Assembly: GCA_018268915.1 (NCBI GenBank) | Contig: JAFDVQ010000017.1 | Location: forward strand, 186,001-250,000 | Length of the DNA: 64,000 nt | Source of the DNA: Acidobacteriota bacterium | Lineage (GTDB): Bacteria; Acidobacteriota; Terriglobia; Terriglobales; Acidobacteriaceae | Reading direction: 5' to 3' | Shown here: one piece after another, positions 51,007 through 59,508 of the stretch | Numbering within the stretch: the stretch's first letter is position 1 | Layout of the letters: each line of letters starts with the position of its first letter | Made by a program: the position numbers and the translations under genes | The notes under the pieces: generated by a model | What the model was told of the DNA's origin: nothing | What the model saw: only the letters and a program-made list of their open reading frames with translations | The model's database searches: none

Positions 51007-51639
51007 ATGAAGTTTATTTTCCTGCAGACGTTGTTGTTAGGATCAGCCCTCGCTTTAGCGCCCGTGGCTGGGTTGGCGCAAAGCGCCTCAGACGGAGCGG
51101 CGTCAGCTTCACCTGCGCAATCCGATGCAGGATCGGCGAACAAACCACACGATGACAGTTTTGTGATTGGCAATGATGATCTCCTTGCGATCAGCGTGTG
51201 GAAAGAGGCTGAACTGACTAAGTCCGTTCCGGTTCGATCTGATGGCAAAATCTCCTTGCCTCTAGTGGGCGAGATCCAAGCATCTGGTCGCACGCCTGCT
51301 CAACTCGAAAAAGAGATCACCGACAAGCTCAAGAACTTCATCACCACGCCCGAAGTCACGGTGGTGGTAGAAAAAGTGAACAGCAGAAAGTACAACGTGC
51401 TGGGCGAGGTGACCAAGCCTGGCTCTTACTTGTTGACTACCGAAACCACCGTCATGGATGCCATTGCTGCCGCGGGAGGGTTTCGCGATTTCGCAAAGAA
51501 GTCGGGAGTCTACGTACTCCGCAAGAGCGCAAATGGACAGGAAGAGCATTTGAAGTTCAACTACAAGGACTTCGTCAAAGGAAAAAACACGGCTCAGAAC
51601 GTAAAGCTCGAGCCAAATGACACGATCATTGTTCCCTGA
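51007..51639 (+). CDS. Polysaccharide export protein (Wza/EpsE-like, periplasmic)
   Basis: A 210-residue exported protein: signal peptide (cleavage near GLAQS), then a polysaccharide-biosynthesis/export domain at about 50-130 (IGNDDLLAISVWKEAELTKS, GKISLPLVGEI) and an SLBB domain after 135 (VLGEVTKPGSYLLTTETTVMDAIAAAGG). It should form part of the outer-membrane export channel. No lipobox cysteine is visible, unlike Wza. It begins 91 bases after the antiterminator gene and nearly touches the beta-barrel gene downstream. Confidence 0.9.
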   Translation: MKFIFLQTLLLGSALALAPVAGLAQSASDGAASASPAQSDAGSANKPHDDSFVIGNDDLLAISVWKEAELTKSVPVRSDGKISLPLVGEIQASGRTPAQLEKEITDKLKNFITTPEVTVVVEKVNSRKYNVLGEVTKPGSYLLTTETTVMDAIAAAGGFRDFAKKSGVYVLRKSANGQEEHLKFNYKDFVKGKNTAQNVKLEPNDTIIVP

Positions 51640-51646
51640 GGCTTTT

Positions 51647-52957
51647 ATGTTTAAGTTTGCCTGTTTCCTGCTCGTGGTTGTGGCTGTTGAGCCGACATGG
51701 TCCCAGGTCGAACCTGCCGCAACAGGCAGTGGGTCCGATCTGGACAACCTGCACATGATGACCCCGCCGCCGGTCAGCACCGATGCCTATCCGGTTGTAG
51801 TGGGCGCTGAGTCGCGAACAAATTTTCTCGACGCTGGGTTGGTTTTCACCGGGTCTTATGTCGATAACCTACTAGAGGGCCCATCTGCAATCAGCGATGA
51901 GGTCTATTACTTCTTACCCTCAATCACGCTGGACCGTACCACCCCTAGGCATAGTGAGAGCCTACGCTACAGTCCGGGATTTACGCTCTATCAGAAGACT
52001 AGCGAGCTGAACGGCATCAGTCAGGATGCGTCCGGCGAATACCGCTTCCATGTCACTCCGTACACTGTGATTCAGTTCAGCGACAGGTTCTGGCAGAATT
52101 ACAACACTTACAACCAGTCAAATCCATTTGTCGCTGGCGGTATTACAGGTGCACCCGGGAATACAACGCTCCTTGCACCATTTGCCAACCAAATGAACAA
52201 TTTGAGCACAATAGCAGTCGACTACCAGTACGCGAGAAATTCGATGATCGGTGGGAGTGGCTCATATTCTTTCCTGCGCTACACAGGAAATGACACGCAA
52301 CTGACCGGATTAAACGACGGAAATACTACGGAGGCAACTGCTTTCTACAGCCGGAGAACCGGCAGAGCAGAGTATCTCGGAGCGGTATATCAATTCACCA
52401 AATTGGTAACACATCCAGTCGATACCCACACCGACACTCATACGCTTTTTGGGTTCTATACACACTACTTTACGCAGAGTTTTTCCTTGTCGGTCCTGGG
52501 AGGACCTGAACACTATCTGAGCGATGCTGCTGGGTTTGCGAAAGAACAAGCATGGACTCCTGCTGCCCAAGGCATTCTCGGCTGGCAGACGCTTCGGACG
52601 AATCTAGGGTTTAGCTTTGCGCACCTTGTATCGGGGGCCCCTGGGTTAAACGGGGCATTCCACGCTGACATGGCGCGAATGACCGGTGAATGGAGGTTCA
52701 AGAGGAGCTGGAGTATGGGTATGGACGGAGAATACTCGTTGCTAAAGAGCATCATCACGAACCAGTATCCAGGCGGGCATACGGTTTCCGGCGGAGCGTA
52801 TCTGGACCGTCGCATCGGCGAACGTACAGAAGTTGTAGTGGGATATGGACATGTGCATGAGAGTTACAGGCTGATTCCGTCTTCCTTTTTTTCGCCTGAC
52901 TCAAATCGAGTTTACGCGTCAGTCAAATATGGTTTTCACCGTCCCCTAGGAAGATAA
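51647..52957 (+). CDS. Outer-membrane beta-barrel protein of the EPS locus
   Basis: A 436-residue exported protein. A signal peptide (MFKFACFLLVVVAVEPTWSQ) is followed by alternating hydrophobic and aromatic strands throughout, ending VYASVKYGFHRPLGR, an outer-membrane barrel pattern. Position after the export protein and before the chain-length gene suggests the EpsL-like or barrel partner of the secretion channel. The ATG at 51647 is used; its GAGG site overlaps the stop of the preceding gene. An earlier in-frame start overlaps that gene. Confidence 0.7.
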   Translation: MFKFACFLLVVVAVEPTWSQVEPAATGSGSDLDNLHMMTPPPVSTDAYPVVVGAESRTNFLDAGLVFTGSYVDNLLEGPSAISDEVYYFLPSITLDRTTPRHSESLRYSPGFTLYQKTSELNGISQDASGEYRFHVTPYTVIQFSDRFWQNYNTYNQSNPFVAGGITGAPGNTTLLAPFANQMNNLSTIAVDYQYARNSMIGGSGSYSFLRYTGNDTQLTGLNDGNTTEATAFYSRRTGRAEYLGAVYQFTKLVTHPVDTHTDTHTLFGFYTHYFTQSFSLSVLGGPEHYLSDAAGFAKEQAWTPAAQGILGWQTLRTNLGFSFAHLVSGAPGLNGAFHADMARMTGEWRFKRSWSMGMDGEYSLLKSIITNQYPGGHTVSGGAYLDRRIGERTEVVVGYGHVHESYRLIPSSFFSPDSNRVYASVKYGFHRPLGR

Positions 52958-52959
52958 GA

Positions 52960-54525
52960 ATGCCAGAGCTCATCGAAGAACCTGAAGCGCCGCAATTTGA
53001 TTTCGACAAGTACTTGGATCTGGTACGCCGCCGGCATCTGCACTTCCTTGTGCCGGTCTTTTTGGGCTGGCTAGTTGTCTGGGGACTGAGCTGGGTACTT
53101 CCGGCCAGATACAAATCGAGCACCCTGATTCTCGTTGAACAGCCTACGATGCCCGAGTCTATCGTTGCGTCTAATATCAACCAGAACTTGCAGGATCGTC
53201 TGCAGAGTATTAGTCAGCAGATTCTCAGTCGTACAAGACTCCTTACCATTATCGACAAACTCAATCTGTACGGTGATGGGAAGAGGCCAATGACGGCGGA
53301 TGACAAGGTCGACGCGATGCGAAAGGCTATAAGCGTAGATCTGGTGCAGAACCGGAGCAATGAGATATCCGCATTCAAAGTGAGCTTCACATCGAATAGT
53401 CCAGTTCTGGCCCAGAGAGTGACGAACGAACTGACGGAGCTCTTTATCAATGAGAATCTGAAAACGCGGGAGGCGCAGTCGGAAGGCACCACCCATTTCA
53501 TTGAGCAACAGCTCGAAGATGCGCGTGCAGCCCTGGCTGCGCAGGAGGCCAAGGTTCACCAGTTCGAGTCTGCCCATGAGGGCTCACTCCCGAGTCAACA
53601 AGCTAGTAATCTGCAGATCTTAGCTGGGCTGCAGGGTCAACTGCAGAACCAGCAGGATTCCCTTGCGACGGCGAAACAGCAGCGCGTCTACTATCAGAGC
53701 TTGATCGAGCAGTACAAGAATCTTCATGCGACTGGGCGTAGTGTGGAAGGCGCTCCGTCTGAGGTAACCGCGCTTGATCAAGAATTGTCTAGATTGCGGG
53801 CGCAACTCACTGACCTGAGTTCCCGATATACCGACTCATATCCCGATGTGCTGAAGGTGAAAGCACAGATTGCCAAGACCGAAAGGCAGCGCCAGGAGCT
53901 GTTATCTGCCCCGAAGAACGGATCGAGAGCAGGTGATTCAGAGAGCGGACCTCTGCTCCAACTTCAAGGGCAGCTCCAGGCCAATCAGGTTGAAATCGCA
54001 AATCGTGAGCGCGCGATGGCTGGTCTTGAGACACGAATCAATCAGTACCAAGGGAGGCTGAACTCGCAGCCTGGTATCGAGCAGCAACTTGCTGACCTCA
54101 ACCGCGGTTATGAGCAGTCGAAAGCCAACTATGACGATCTTTTGAAGAAGAAGAATCAGTCAGCGATGGCTACGAGCATGGAGCGAATGCAGCAAGGGGA
54201 GCGATTCACGATGCTGGACCCTGCTAGTGTGCCTACCAGGCCAGACTTCCCGAACCGCCTCAAGTTCTGCGGCATGGGCGTCTTGCTTGGTATCGCTACT
54301 GGTGCGCTGGTGGTATTTCTTTTCGAATTCTTCGACGACCGGATGCACGGGGAGAAAGAGCTCAAGGCCCTGCTTGCCATGCAGGTCATGTCGGAGATTC
54401 CCCAGATTGAGAACCCTTCAGACCTGCAAAGCGCGAACAAGCGAATGCTGTGGGGCTGGACTGTGACTGCGATCGTCGGTTTGGTGATTGCTGTTGGATC
54501 TGCTTACAGTTATCTGCGAGGATAG
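52960..54525 (+). CDS. Wzz/GumC-like polysaccharide chain-length determinant
   Basis: A 521-residue inner-membrane protein. A transmembrane helix lies at about 30-52 and another at about 495-515. The long periplasmic coiled-coil region between contains many Gln-rich heptads (e.g. around 200-420). A conserved Pro-rich stretch, DPASVPTRPDFPNR, precedes the helix near 430. It starts two bases after the barrel stop. It sets polymer chain length with the kinase encoded two genes on. Unlike GumC-kinase fusions, the kinase is separate here. Confidence 0.9.
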   Translation: MPELIEEPEAPQFDFDKYLDLVRRRHLHFLVPVFLGWLVVWGLSWVLPARYKSSTLILVEQPTMPESIVASNINQNLQDRLQSISQQILSRTRLLTIIDKLNLYGDGKRPMTADDKVDAMRKAISVDLVQNRSNEISAFKVSFTSNSPVLAQRVTNELTELFINENLKTREAQSEGTTHFIEQQLEDARAALAAQEAKVHQFESAHEGSLPSQQASNLQILAGLQGQLQNQQDSLATAKQQRVYYQSLIEQYKNLHATGRSVEGAPSEVTALDQELSRLRAQLTDLSSRYTDSYPDVLKVKAQIAKTERQRQELLSAPKNGSRAGDSESGPLLQLQGQLQANQVEIANRERAMAGLETRINQYQGRLNSQPGIEQQLADLNRGYEQSKANYDDLLKKKNQSAMATSMERMQQGERFTMLDPASVPTRPDFPNRLKFCGMGVLLGIATGALVVFLFEFFDDRMHGEKELKALLAMQVMSEIPQIENPSDLQSANKRMLWGWTVTAIVGLVIAVGSAYSYLRG

Positions 54526-54536
54526 TAACCACTCAC

Positions 54537-55520
54537 ATGTATAAAAGTTTCTACCATCTCACGCGAAACCCGTTTGACCTCACACCGGATCCGACTTGTT
54601 TCGTTCCGACTGTGCGGCATAACGAGGCACTCGCGGCCCTGTACTACGGAATCCGCCGGCACAAGGGGGTGGTTGTCGTAACCGGAGAAGTTGGGACCGG
54701 AAAGACTCTCATGCTGCGTTGCCTTCTGCAACTCTTCAAAGAGAGCAGCGAAATCTCCTATGCATATCTGTTCAATTGTCGGCTGTCTCCTCATGAGTTT
54801 CTGCACTATACTGCAGCTGATTTCGGACTAAAGGTGGAAGAGAACACCGGCAAGAGCGCCTTGTTGCTAGAACTGAGCAGATATGTAACTTCGCGCGGGC
54901 TGCAAGGTCTCACTACGGTCCTTGTCATCGATGAGGCGCACAATTTGTCCATGGAGCTTCTCGAAGAGATTCGCCTTCTCTCTAATCTGGAGACAAATGA
55001 CGACAAGCTCTTGCAGATAGTGCTAGTTGGGCAGCCTGAGCTTGACCTGAAGCTCGACTCATTCGAGCTGCGGCCTTTGAAGCAGAGAATAGCCCTGCGA
55101 GCCCATTTGACCCCCTTGGACGAGCAGGACACTGAGCGTTATATCCAGGAGCGCCTAACGATCGCGGGAGATTCGCAGCGGGCGGAGCCTCTCTTTGCAC
55201 CTGATGCAGTGAAAGCGATTCACCAGTACTCGAGAGGGTTCCCACGACTGATCAACACGATATGTGAAAATGCGTTGATTACTGGCTATGCGCGTCAGTT
55301 GTTGACCATTCCACAAGACGTAATCCTTGGAGTGGCTCGAGACTTCCATCTCAATACAAATGGCTCCAAGCTTGCCAGGAATGGCCAGGCCGAGTCAGAT
55401 CAGGATCTGGAGCGAGCGAAGAATTTCTTTCTGGATCTTTATGCAGCGACTCAGAGGGGAACCGCGCCGTTAAGTCAACCGATTCCGGTCAAAGCAGGGG
55501 AACATGAGTCAAATATTTGA
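54537..55520 (+). CDS. ExeA-like AAA+ ATPase of the EPS locus
   Basis: A 327-residue AAA ATPase. The N-terminus MYKSFYHLTRNPFDLTPDP is the ExeA/GspA-like start. Walker A is GEVGTGKT (50-57) and Walker B is VLVIDEAHNLS near 130. The C-terminal region has FSRGFPRLINTICENAL-like sequence (YSRGFPRLINTI). Related ATPases accompany exosortase-type exopolysaccharide loci. It lies between the chain-length protein and the tyrosine kinase, whose start overlaps this stop by 17 bases. Confidence 0.88.
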   Translation: MYKSFYHLTRNPFDLTPDPTCFVPTVRHNEALAALYYGIRRHKGVVVVTGEVGTGKTLMLRCLLQLFKESSEISYAYLFNCRLSPHEFLHYTAADFGLKVEENTGKSALLLELSRYVTSRGLQGLTTVLVIDEAHNLSMELLEEIRLLSNLETNDDKLLQIVLVGQPELDLKLDSFELRPLKQRIALRAHLTPLDEQDTERYIQERLTIAGDSQRAEPLFAPDAVKAIHQYSRGFPRLINTICENALITGYARQLLTIPQDVILGVARDFHLNTNGSKLARNGQAESDQDLERAKNFFLDLYAATQRGTAPLSQPIPVKAGEHESNI

Positions 55521-56478
55521 CGCATTACAACGCTCAGAGTCCGAGCGGAGCGGCGGAGCAGGAGTTGCCAAGGCTCGTGCGACTGAGCTATTGCAGCGGG
55601 CTGAACAAGTCCCCTCAGGGCGCGAGCAATGGAACACGCTTATCGTTGAAGATTCGCCAGTCATATCCGAGCAGGAAAGGGCAGCCGGCTCTGTATCGGC
55701 AGAGCTGCTGGCAGCGCCAGCTACCCGGGTTGAGCCCGAACGCGTCGAAGGACCGATGCAGTGCGAGGTCATTAGGATTTACCCTTCGACAGAGAGCCAT
55801 TTGGTTGCGCTACCCGATAACGAAAGCGCGGCAAGCGAAGCGTTCCATCTGCTTGGAGTCCGCCTGAGACATCTTCGGCGGCAACGTCCCCTCAAGAAGG
55901 TGCTGGTCACCAGTACGATTCCGCAGGAGGGAAAGAGTACGGTTGCAGCAAATCTCGCCTGCACCCTGGCATTACGGACCCAACAAAAGGTTTTGCTGCT
56001 CGAGGGAGATATCCGTCGTCCGACCCAATCCAAGATCTTTGGGCTCCAGCTGAGGACGGGAATCTGTTCGTGGCTCAACGGTGAGAATTCACTGATCGAC
56101 AGCATGTACAGACTCGACGGCCCGGGCATCTGGATCCTTCCGGCAGGGATGGCAACCGGAAATTCGCTGGAACTGCTGCAATCGGGTCGCGTCATTCCCA
56201 TGATGGAGCAGCTGACAAACTGGTTCGACTGGGTGGTCATCGATTCGCCTCCAATCCTCCCCTTAGCTGATACCAGCGTCTGGACAAACATGTCTGACGG
56301 GATACTGCTGGTAACCAGGCAAGGCACAACTCAGAAAAAGCAGCTCAAGCGGGGCCTGGAGGCACTGTCGAATCAAAAGGTCATTGGGGCGGTTTTGAAC
56401 AGTGCTAAGTCGGTCGTGCACTCGGATTATTACTATCGCCCCACAAATCGGTTACCAAACGACGATGCGGAAAGTTGA
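55504..56478 (+). CDS. CpsD/CapB-family tyrosine autokinase
   Basis: A 324-residue bacterial tyrosine kinase. The N-terminal region (1-95) is Glu-rich and variable. The P-loop is VTSTIPQEGKST (135-146), a Walker A' is LLLEGDIRRP, and a Walker B is VVIDSPPILP. The C-terminal tyrosine cluster is SDYYYRPTNR. Autophosphorylation there regulates polymerisation with the chain-length protein. Translation is coupled to the ATPase gene by a 17-base overlap. Confidence 0.9.
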   Translation: MSQIFDALQRSESERSGGAGVAKARATELLQRAEQVPSGREQWNTLIVEDSPVISEQERAAGSVSAELLAAPATRVEPERVEGPMQCEVIRIYPSTESHLVALPDNESAASEAFHLLGVRLRHLRRQRPLKKVLVTSTIPQEGKSTVAANLACTLALRTQQKVLLLEGDIRRPTQSKIFGLQLRTGICSWLNGENSLIDSMYRLDGPGIWILPAGMATGNSLELLQSGRVIPMMEQLTNWFDWVVIDSPPILPLADTSVWTNMSDGILLVTRQGTTQKKQLKRGLEALSNQKVIGAVLNSAKSVVHSDYYYRPTNRLPNDDAES

Positions 56479-56627
56479 TTTGTTTCACTAATCTTGTGGA
56501 AGCTTGAATATTCTCATCAACGCACTGCAATTTCTCTGTTGAACTTTGCAAGCTTTTCAGAAGTGCGCTCTGACCGCTCCTTCTCACAGATCGTTCAGAT
56601 CTGCGGGAAGTAAAGGGATCTGTTGAA

Positions 56628-57797
56628 TTGGAGCATGGGACGTACGCCTTGGGAGGACGAGTGAACACGGGTAGGCAGGGTCGGCCAGTCAGTCTAATTG
56701 ATCCTCTAAGCGAACCGGCTGTTGAGCGGGTAGCCCTCGACGAGGAAAGTTTCCGACGGGTAATCGCTATTGAGAGGAAACGGACGGAGCGATCGAAGTC
56801 TCCTTTCGTGCTCATGCTCGTTGAGATCTCTAACCAGAACAGCGCAAGAACGGCTCCAGCCCTTGAAATCGTGATGACCTCGTTGCTGGCATCAAGCCGC
56901 GATACGGATGTGGTGGGCTGGTACAAAGGAAAAAACACAATCGGCGCTCTGTTCACAGGATTGCTTCCGGGGGAAAAAAGCGCAATTCTGATGACCATTC
57001 TTACCCGGGCCACAAGCACTCTCCGGGAGGAATTGAGCTTTGAACAGTTCAACCTGATCAGTATTTCTTTGCACTATTATCCCGACGACTGGGATGAAAA
57101 TGGTCCGGGACGTCCAAGCAATCCGGCGTTGTATCCCGATATCTCCAAGCAGGCCAGCAGCAAGCAGCCTCTATTGATTTTCAAGCGGGCAATCGACATC
57201 GTGGGCAGCCTCATACTGCTGGTTGCATTTCTGCCGTTCTGCATTGCCATCGCCCTCGCTATCAAGTTCACCTCTAAGGGCCCGATCCTCTTTCGTCAGA
57301 AACGTGTTGGACAACACGGACGGCAGTTTGAATTCCTTAAGTTTCGCTCGATGTATGTCAACAATGACAACAACGTGCATCGCGAGTATGTAACGAAGCT
57401 CATCAACAAGGGTGAACCAGCCGAAGCGAACGCTGGGGGCGTTTACAAGCTGAAGGGCGACAAGAGAATCACACCGCTCGGAGCTTTTCTGCGCAAAACG
57501 AGCCTCGATGAACTGCCTCAGTTCATTAATGTTTTATGCGGCGAGATGTCCCTGGTCGGACCGCGCCCTCCCATTCCATACGAGCTGGCCGCCTATCAGA
57601 CCTGGCATCGCCGTCGGCTGCTGGATGTTAAGCCCGGAATCACTGGGTTGTGGCAAGTGACAGGAAGAAGCACGGTTGATTTTGACGCGATGGTCCGCCT
57701 TGACCTCAAGTACGCGACCTCGTGGAATCCCTGGCTCGATCTGAAGATCCTTCTACGCACACCTCTCGCCGTAATTCGCGGCTCAGGCGCTTACTAA
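56628..57797 (+). CDS. Undecaprenyl-phosphate sugar transferase fused to a GGDEF-like domain
   Basis: A 389-residue fusion. Residues 36-155 have the order of a GGDEF domain: ESFRRVIAIERKRTERSKSP, then LLASSRDTDVVGWYKGKNTI where GGDEF should lie, and ISISLHYYPDD at its end. The catalytic motif is lost. From about 183 a bacterial sugar transferase follows: a helix at 187-210, then VGQHGRQFEFLKFRSM and SLDELPQFINVLCGEMSLVGPRPP. It loads the first sugar phosphate onto undecaprenyl phosphate. The start is TTG here; a GTG at 56661 with GGGAGGA is equally possible. It is the likely initiating enzyme of this exopolysaccharide. Confidence 0.82.
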   Translation: MEHGTYALGGRVNTGRQGRPVSLIDPLSEPAVERVALDEESFRRVIAIERKRTERSKSPFVLMLVEISNQNSARTAPALEIVMTSLLASSRDTDVVGWYKGKNTIGALFTGLLPGEKSAILMTILTRATSTLREELSFEQFNLISISLHYYPDDWDENGPGRPSNPALYPDISKQASSKQPLLIFKRAIDIVGSLILLVAFLPFCIAIALAIKFTSKGPILFRQKRVGQHGRQFEFLKFRSMYVNNDNNVHREYVTKLINKGEPAEANAGGVYKLKGDKRITPLGAFLRKTSLDELPQFINVLCGEMSLVGPRPPIPYELAAYQTWHRRRLLDVKPGITGLWQVTGRSTVDFDAMVRLDLKYATSWNPWLDLKILLRTPLAVIRGSGAY

Positions 57798-57912
57798 AAC
57801 AACTCGAAAATCTCAAACGTATCACTGGCAGAGATCCTCACTGATCCCGGTCTGGAACCCCTCGCACGTCATCCCCCAACCAATCAGCGATTCTGCAGAA
57901 AGTCGGCGAATC

Positions 57913-58911
57913 ATGAAGTTTGGCGTCATTGGCTACGGCTACTGGGGCCCGAACATCGTGAGAAACCTCGCGCAACTTGAGGGTTCTCAGGTTCTGGCTA
58001 TCGCGGAGATCAGCCCGCAGGCCCGCACTCGGGCTCAGAAGGCTCATCCCGGAATTAAAGTGGTTGCCAGCGCAACCGAAGTCCTTACCTCGACGGAGAT
58101 CGACGCAGTCGCAGTTGTATCTCCCGTGTGGACGCACTTCGAACTGGCCAAGGCGGCTCTGCAAAATGGGAAGCACGTCTTTGTGGAGAAGCCCTTTACC
58201 AGCACCTCCGCGCAGGGTGAAGAACTGATCAATCTTGCAGCTCAGAAGAATCTGACTCTAATGGTCGATCACACGTTCTTGTTTACGGGAGCGGTAAAGA
58301 AGATCAAGCAGCTTGTTGACGATGGCGCCCTTGGCCCCTTGTACTACTACGATTCAACCCGCGTGAATCTGGGCCTGTTCCAGCATGACTGCAATGTGTT
58401 GTGGGATCTGGCTCCCCACGACCTTTCAATCATGGACTATCTCCTCAAGGGCGATCCCCAGGCCGTAGTCGCTACCGGGCAGGGACACTTGAACGGCCAC
58501 GAGGATGTGGCATACATGACGCTTTACTTCCCGGAGAAGGTGATCGCTCACGTCAATGTGAACTGGCTCTCGCCGGTGAAAGTGAGAACAACCCTTATCG
58601 GTGGCGAAAAGCGGATGCTCGTATGGAACGATCTTGAGGCCGACGAGAAGCTGAAGATCTACGACAAGGGTGTCCAGATCGGCAGCAGGGAAGGCGTGTA
58701 CGAATTGCTCGTAAGCTATCGTTCCGGAGACATGTGGGCTCCGCAACTGGAGCAGAGCGAGGCCCTTCGGCAGGAGATGGCCTATTTCGTCGAATGCGCC
58801 ACGACCGGCCAGCGGCCCTTCAACGACGGATGTGCCGGCCTTCGCGTAGTCCGCATGCTCGAGACCGCGGATGAGTCCCTGAAGAAGAAAGGCGCGCTGG
58901 TTTACCTGTGA
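57913..58911 (+). CDS. Gfo/Idh/MocA sugar dehydrogenase (WbpB-like)
   Basis: A 332-residue NAD-dependent nucleotide-sugar oxidoreductase. The Rossmann motif is GVIGYGYWGPNIVRNL and VEKPFTSTSAQG is the EKP motif. DLAPHDLSIMDYLL and GHEDVAYM lie in the substrate domain. It overlaps the acyltransferase (GTGA overlap) and is two genes before a DegT aminotransferase. This trio matches the WbpB-WbpD-WbpE order, where 3-oxidation precedes amination and acetylation of a UDP-sugar. The exact sugar is inferred. Confidence 0.88.
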   Translation: MKFGVIGYGYWGPNIVRNLAQLEGSQVLAIAEISPQARTRAQKAHPGIKVVASATEVLTSTEIDAVAVVSPVWTHFELAKAALQNGKHVFVEKPFTSTSAQGEELINLAAQKNLTLMVDHTFLFTGAVKKIKQLVDDGALGPLYYYDSTRVNLGLFQHDCNVLWDLAPHDLSIMDYLLKGDPQAVVATGQGHLNGHEDVAYMTLYFPEKVIAHVNVNWLSPVKVRTTLIGGEKRMLVWNDLEADEKLKIYDKGVQIGSREGVYELLVSYRSGDMWAPQLEQSEALRQEMAYFVECATTGQRPFNDGCAGLRVVRMLETADESLKKKGALVYL

Positions 58912-59390
58912 ACTCCTTCAATAGCATTGCAGACGACGTAAAGCTGGGCGCAAATGTTCGCCTTTCCAGGTTCATCAATCTCTACGGCTGCACCATTGGC
59001 GACGATACAAAAATTGGCGCCTTTGTTGAAATCCAAAAGAACGCCACAATTGGAAACCGCTGCAAGATCTCGAGCCACTCGTTCATTTGTGAAGGAGTGA
59101 CGATCGAAGACAACGTCTTCATCGGTCACGGAGTCATGTTCACAAACGACAGCTATCCTCGTGCAACCACCGCGGATGGCAGTCTGCAGACCGAAGCCGA
59201 TTGGAAGGTCGAAAAGACCGTAATCAAGCAAGGCGCCTCCCTCGGCACCGGGGCGACGATCCTTCCCAATATCTCCGTAGGAAAGAACGCGATCGTCGGA
59301 GCGGGAAGCGTAGTCACCCGCGATGTACCCGACAATGCTGTGGTGGCTGGTAACCCTGCCAAAGTGTTGAGATACCTGGAAACAAAATAA
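58908..59390 (+). CDS. Left-handed beta-helix acyltransferase (WbpD-like; GTG start)
   Basis: A 160-residue hexapeptide-repeat acetyltransferase. Many I-G-x2-x2 repeats run from about residue 12 to 145, including VEIQKNATIGNRCKISSHSF and GAGSVVTRDVPDNAVVAGNPA. It probably transfers acetyl to a 3-amino sugar. The start is GTG with the GTGA overlap with the dehydrogenase stop. Members acting on nucleotide sugars are of this length. Confidence 0.9.
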   Translation: MNSFNSIADDVKLGANVRLSRFINLYGCTIGDDTKIGAFVEIQKNATIGNRCKISSHSFICEGVTIEDNVFIGHGVMFTNDSYPRATTADGSLQTEADWKVEKTVIKQGASLGTGATILPNISVGKNAIVGAGSVVTRDVPDNAVVAGNPAKVLRYLETK

Positions 59391-59508
59391 AAGGTCCTTT
59401 GCGAGCAGCGCGACAAACACGGCTCGTGCCCGCGCTTCGCTTGATCGATTCCGGCTGAAACGAAACAAACATCCATCAGAACATACTGAGCACAAGTCAG
59501 GAGAAAAG

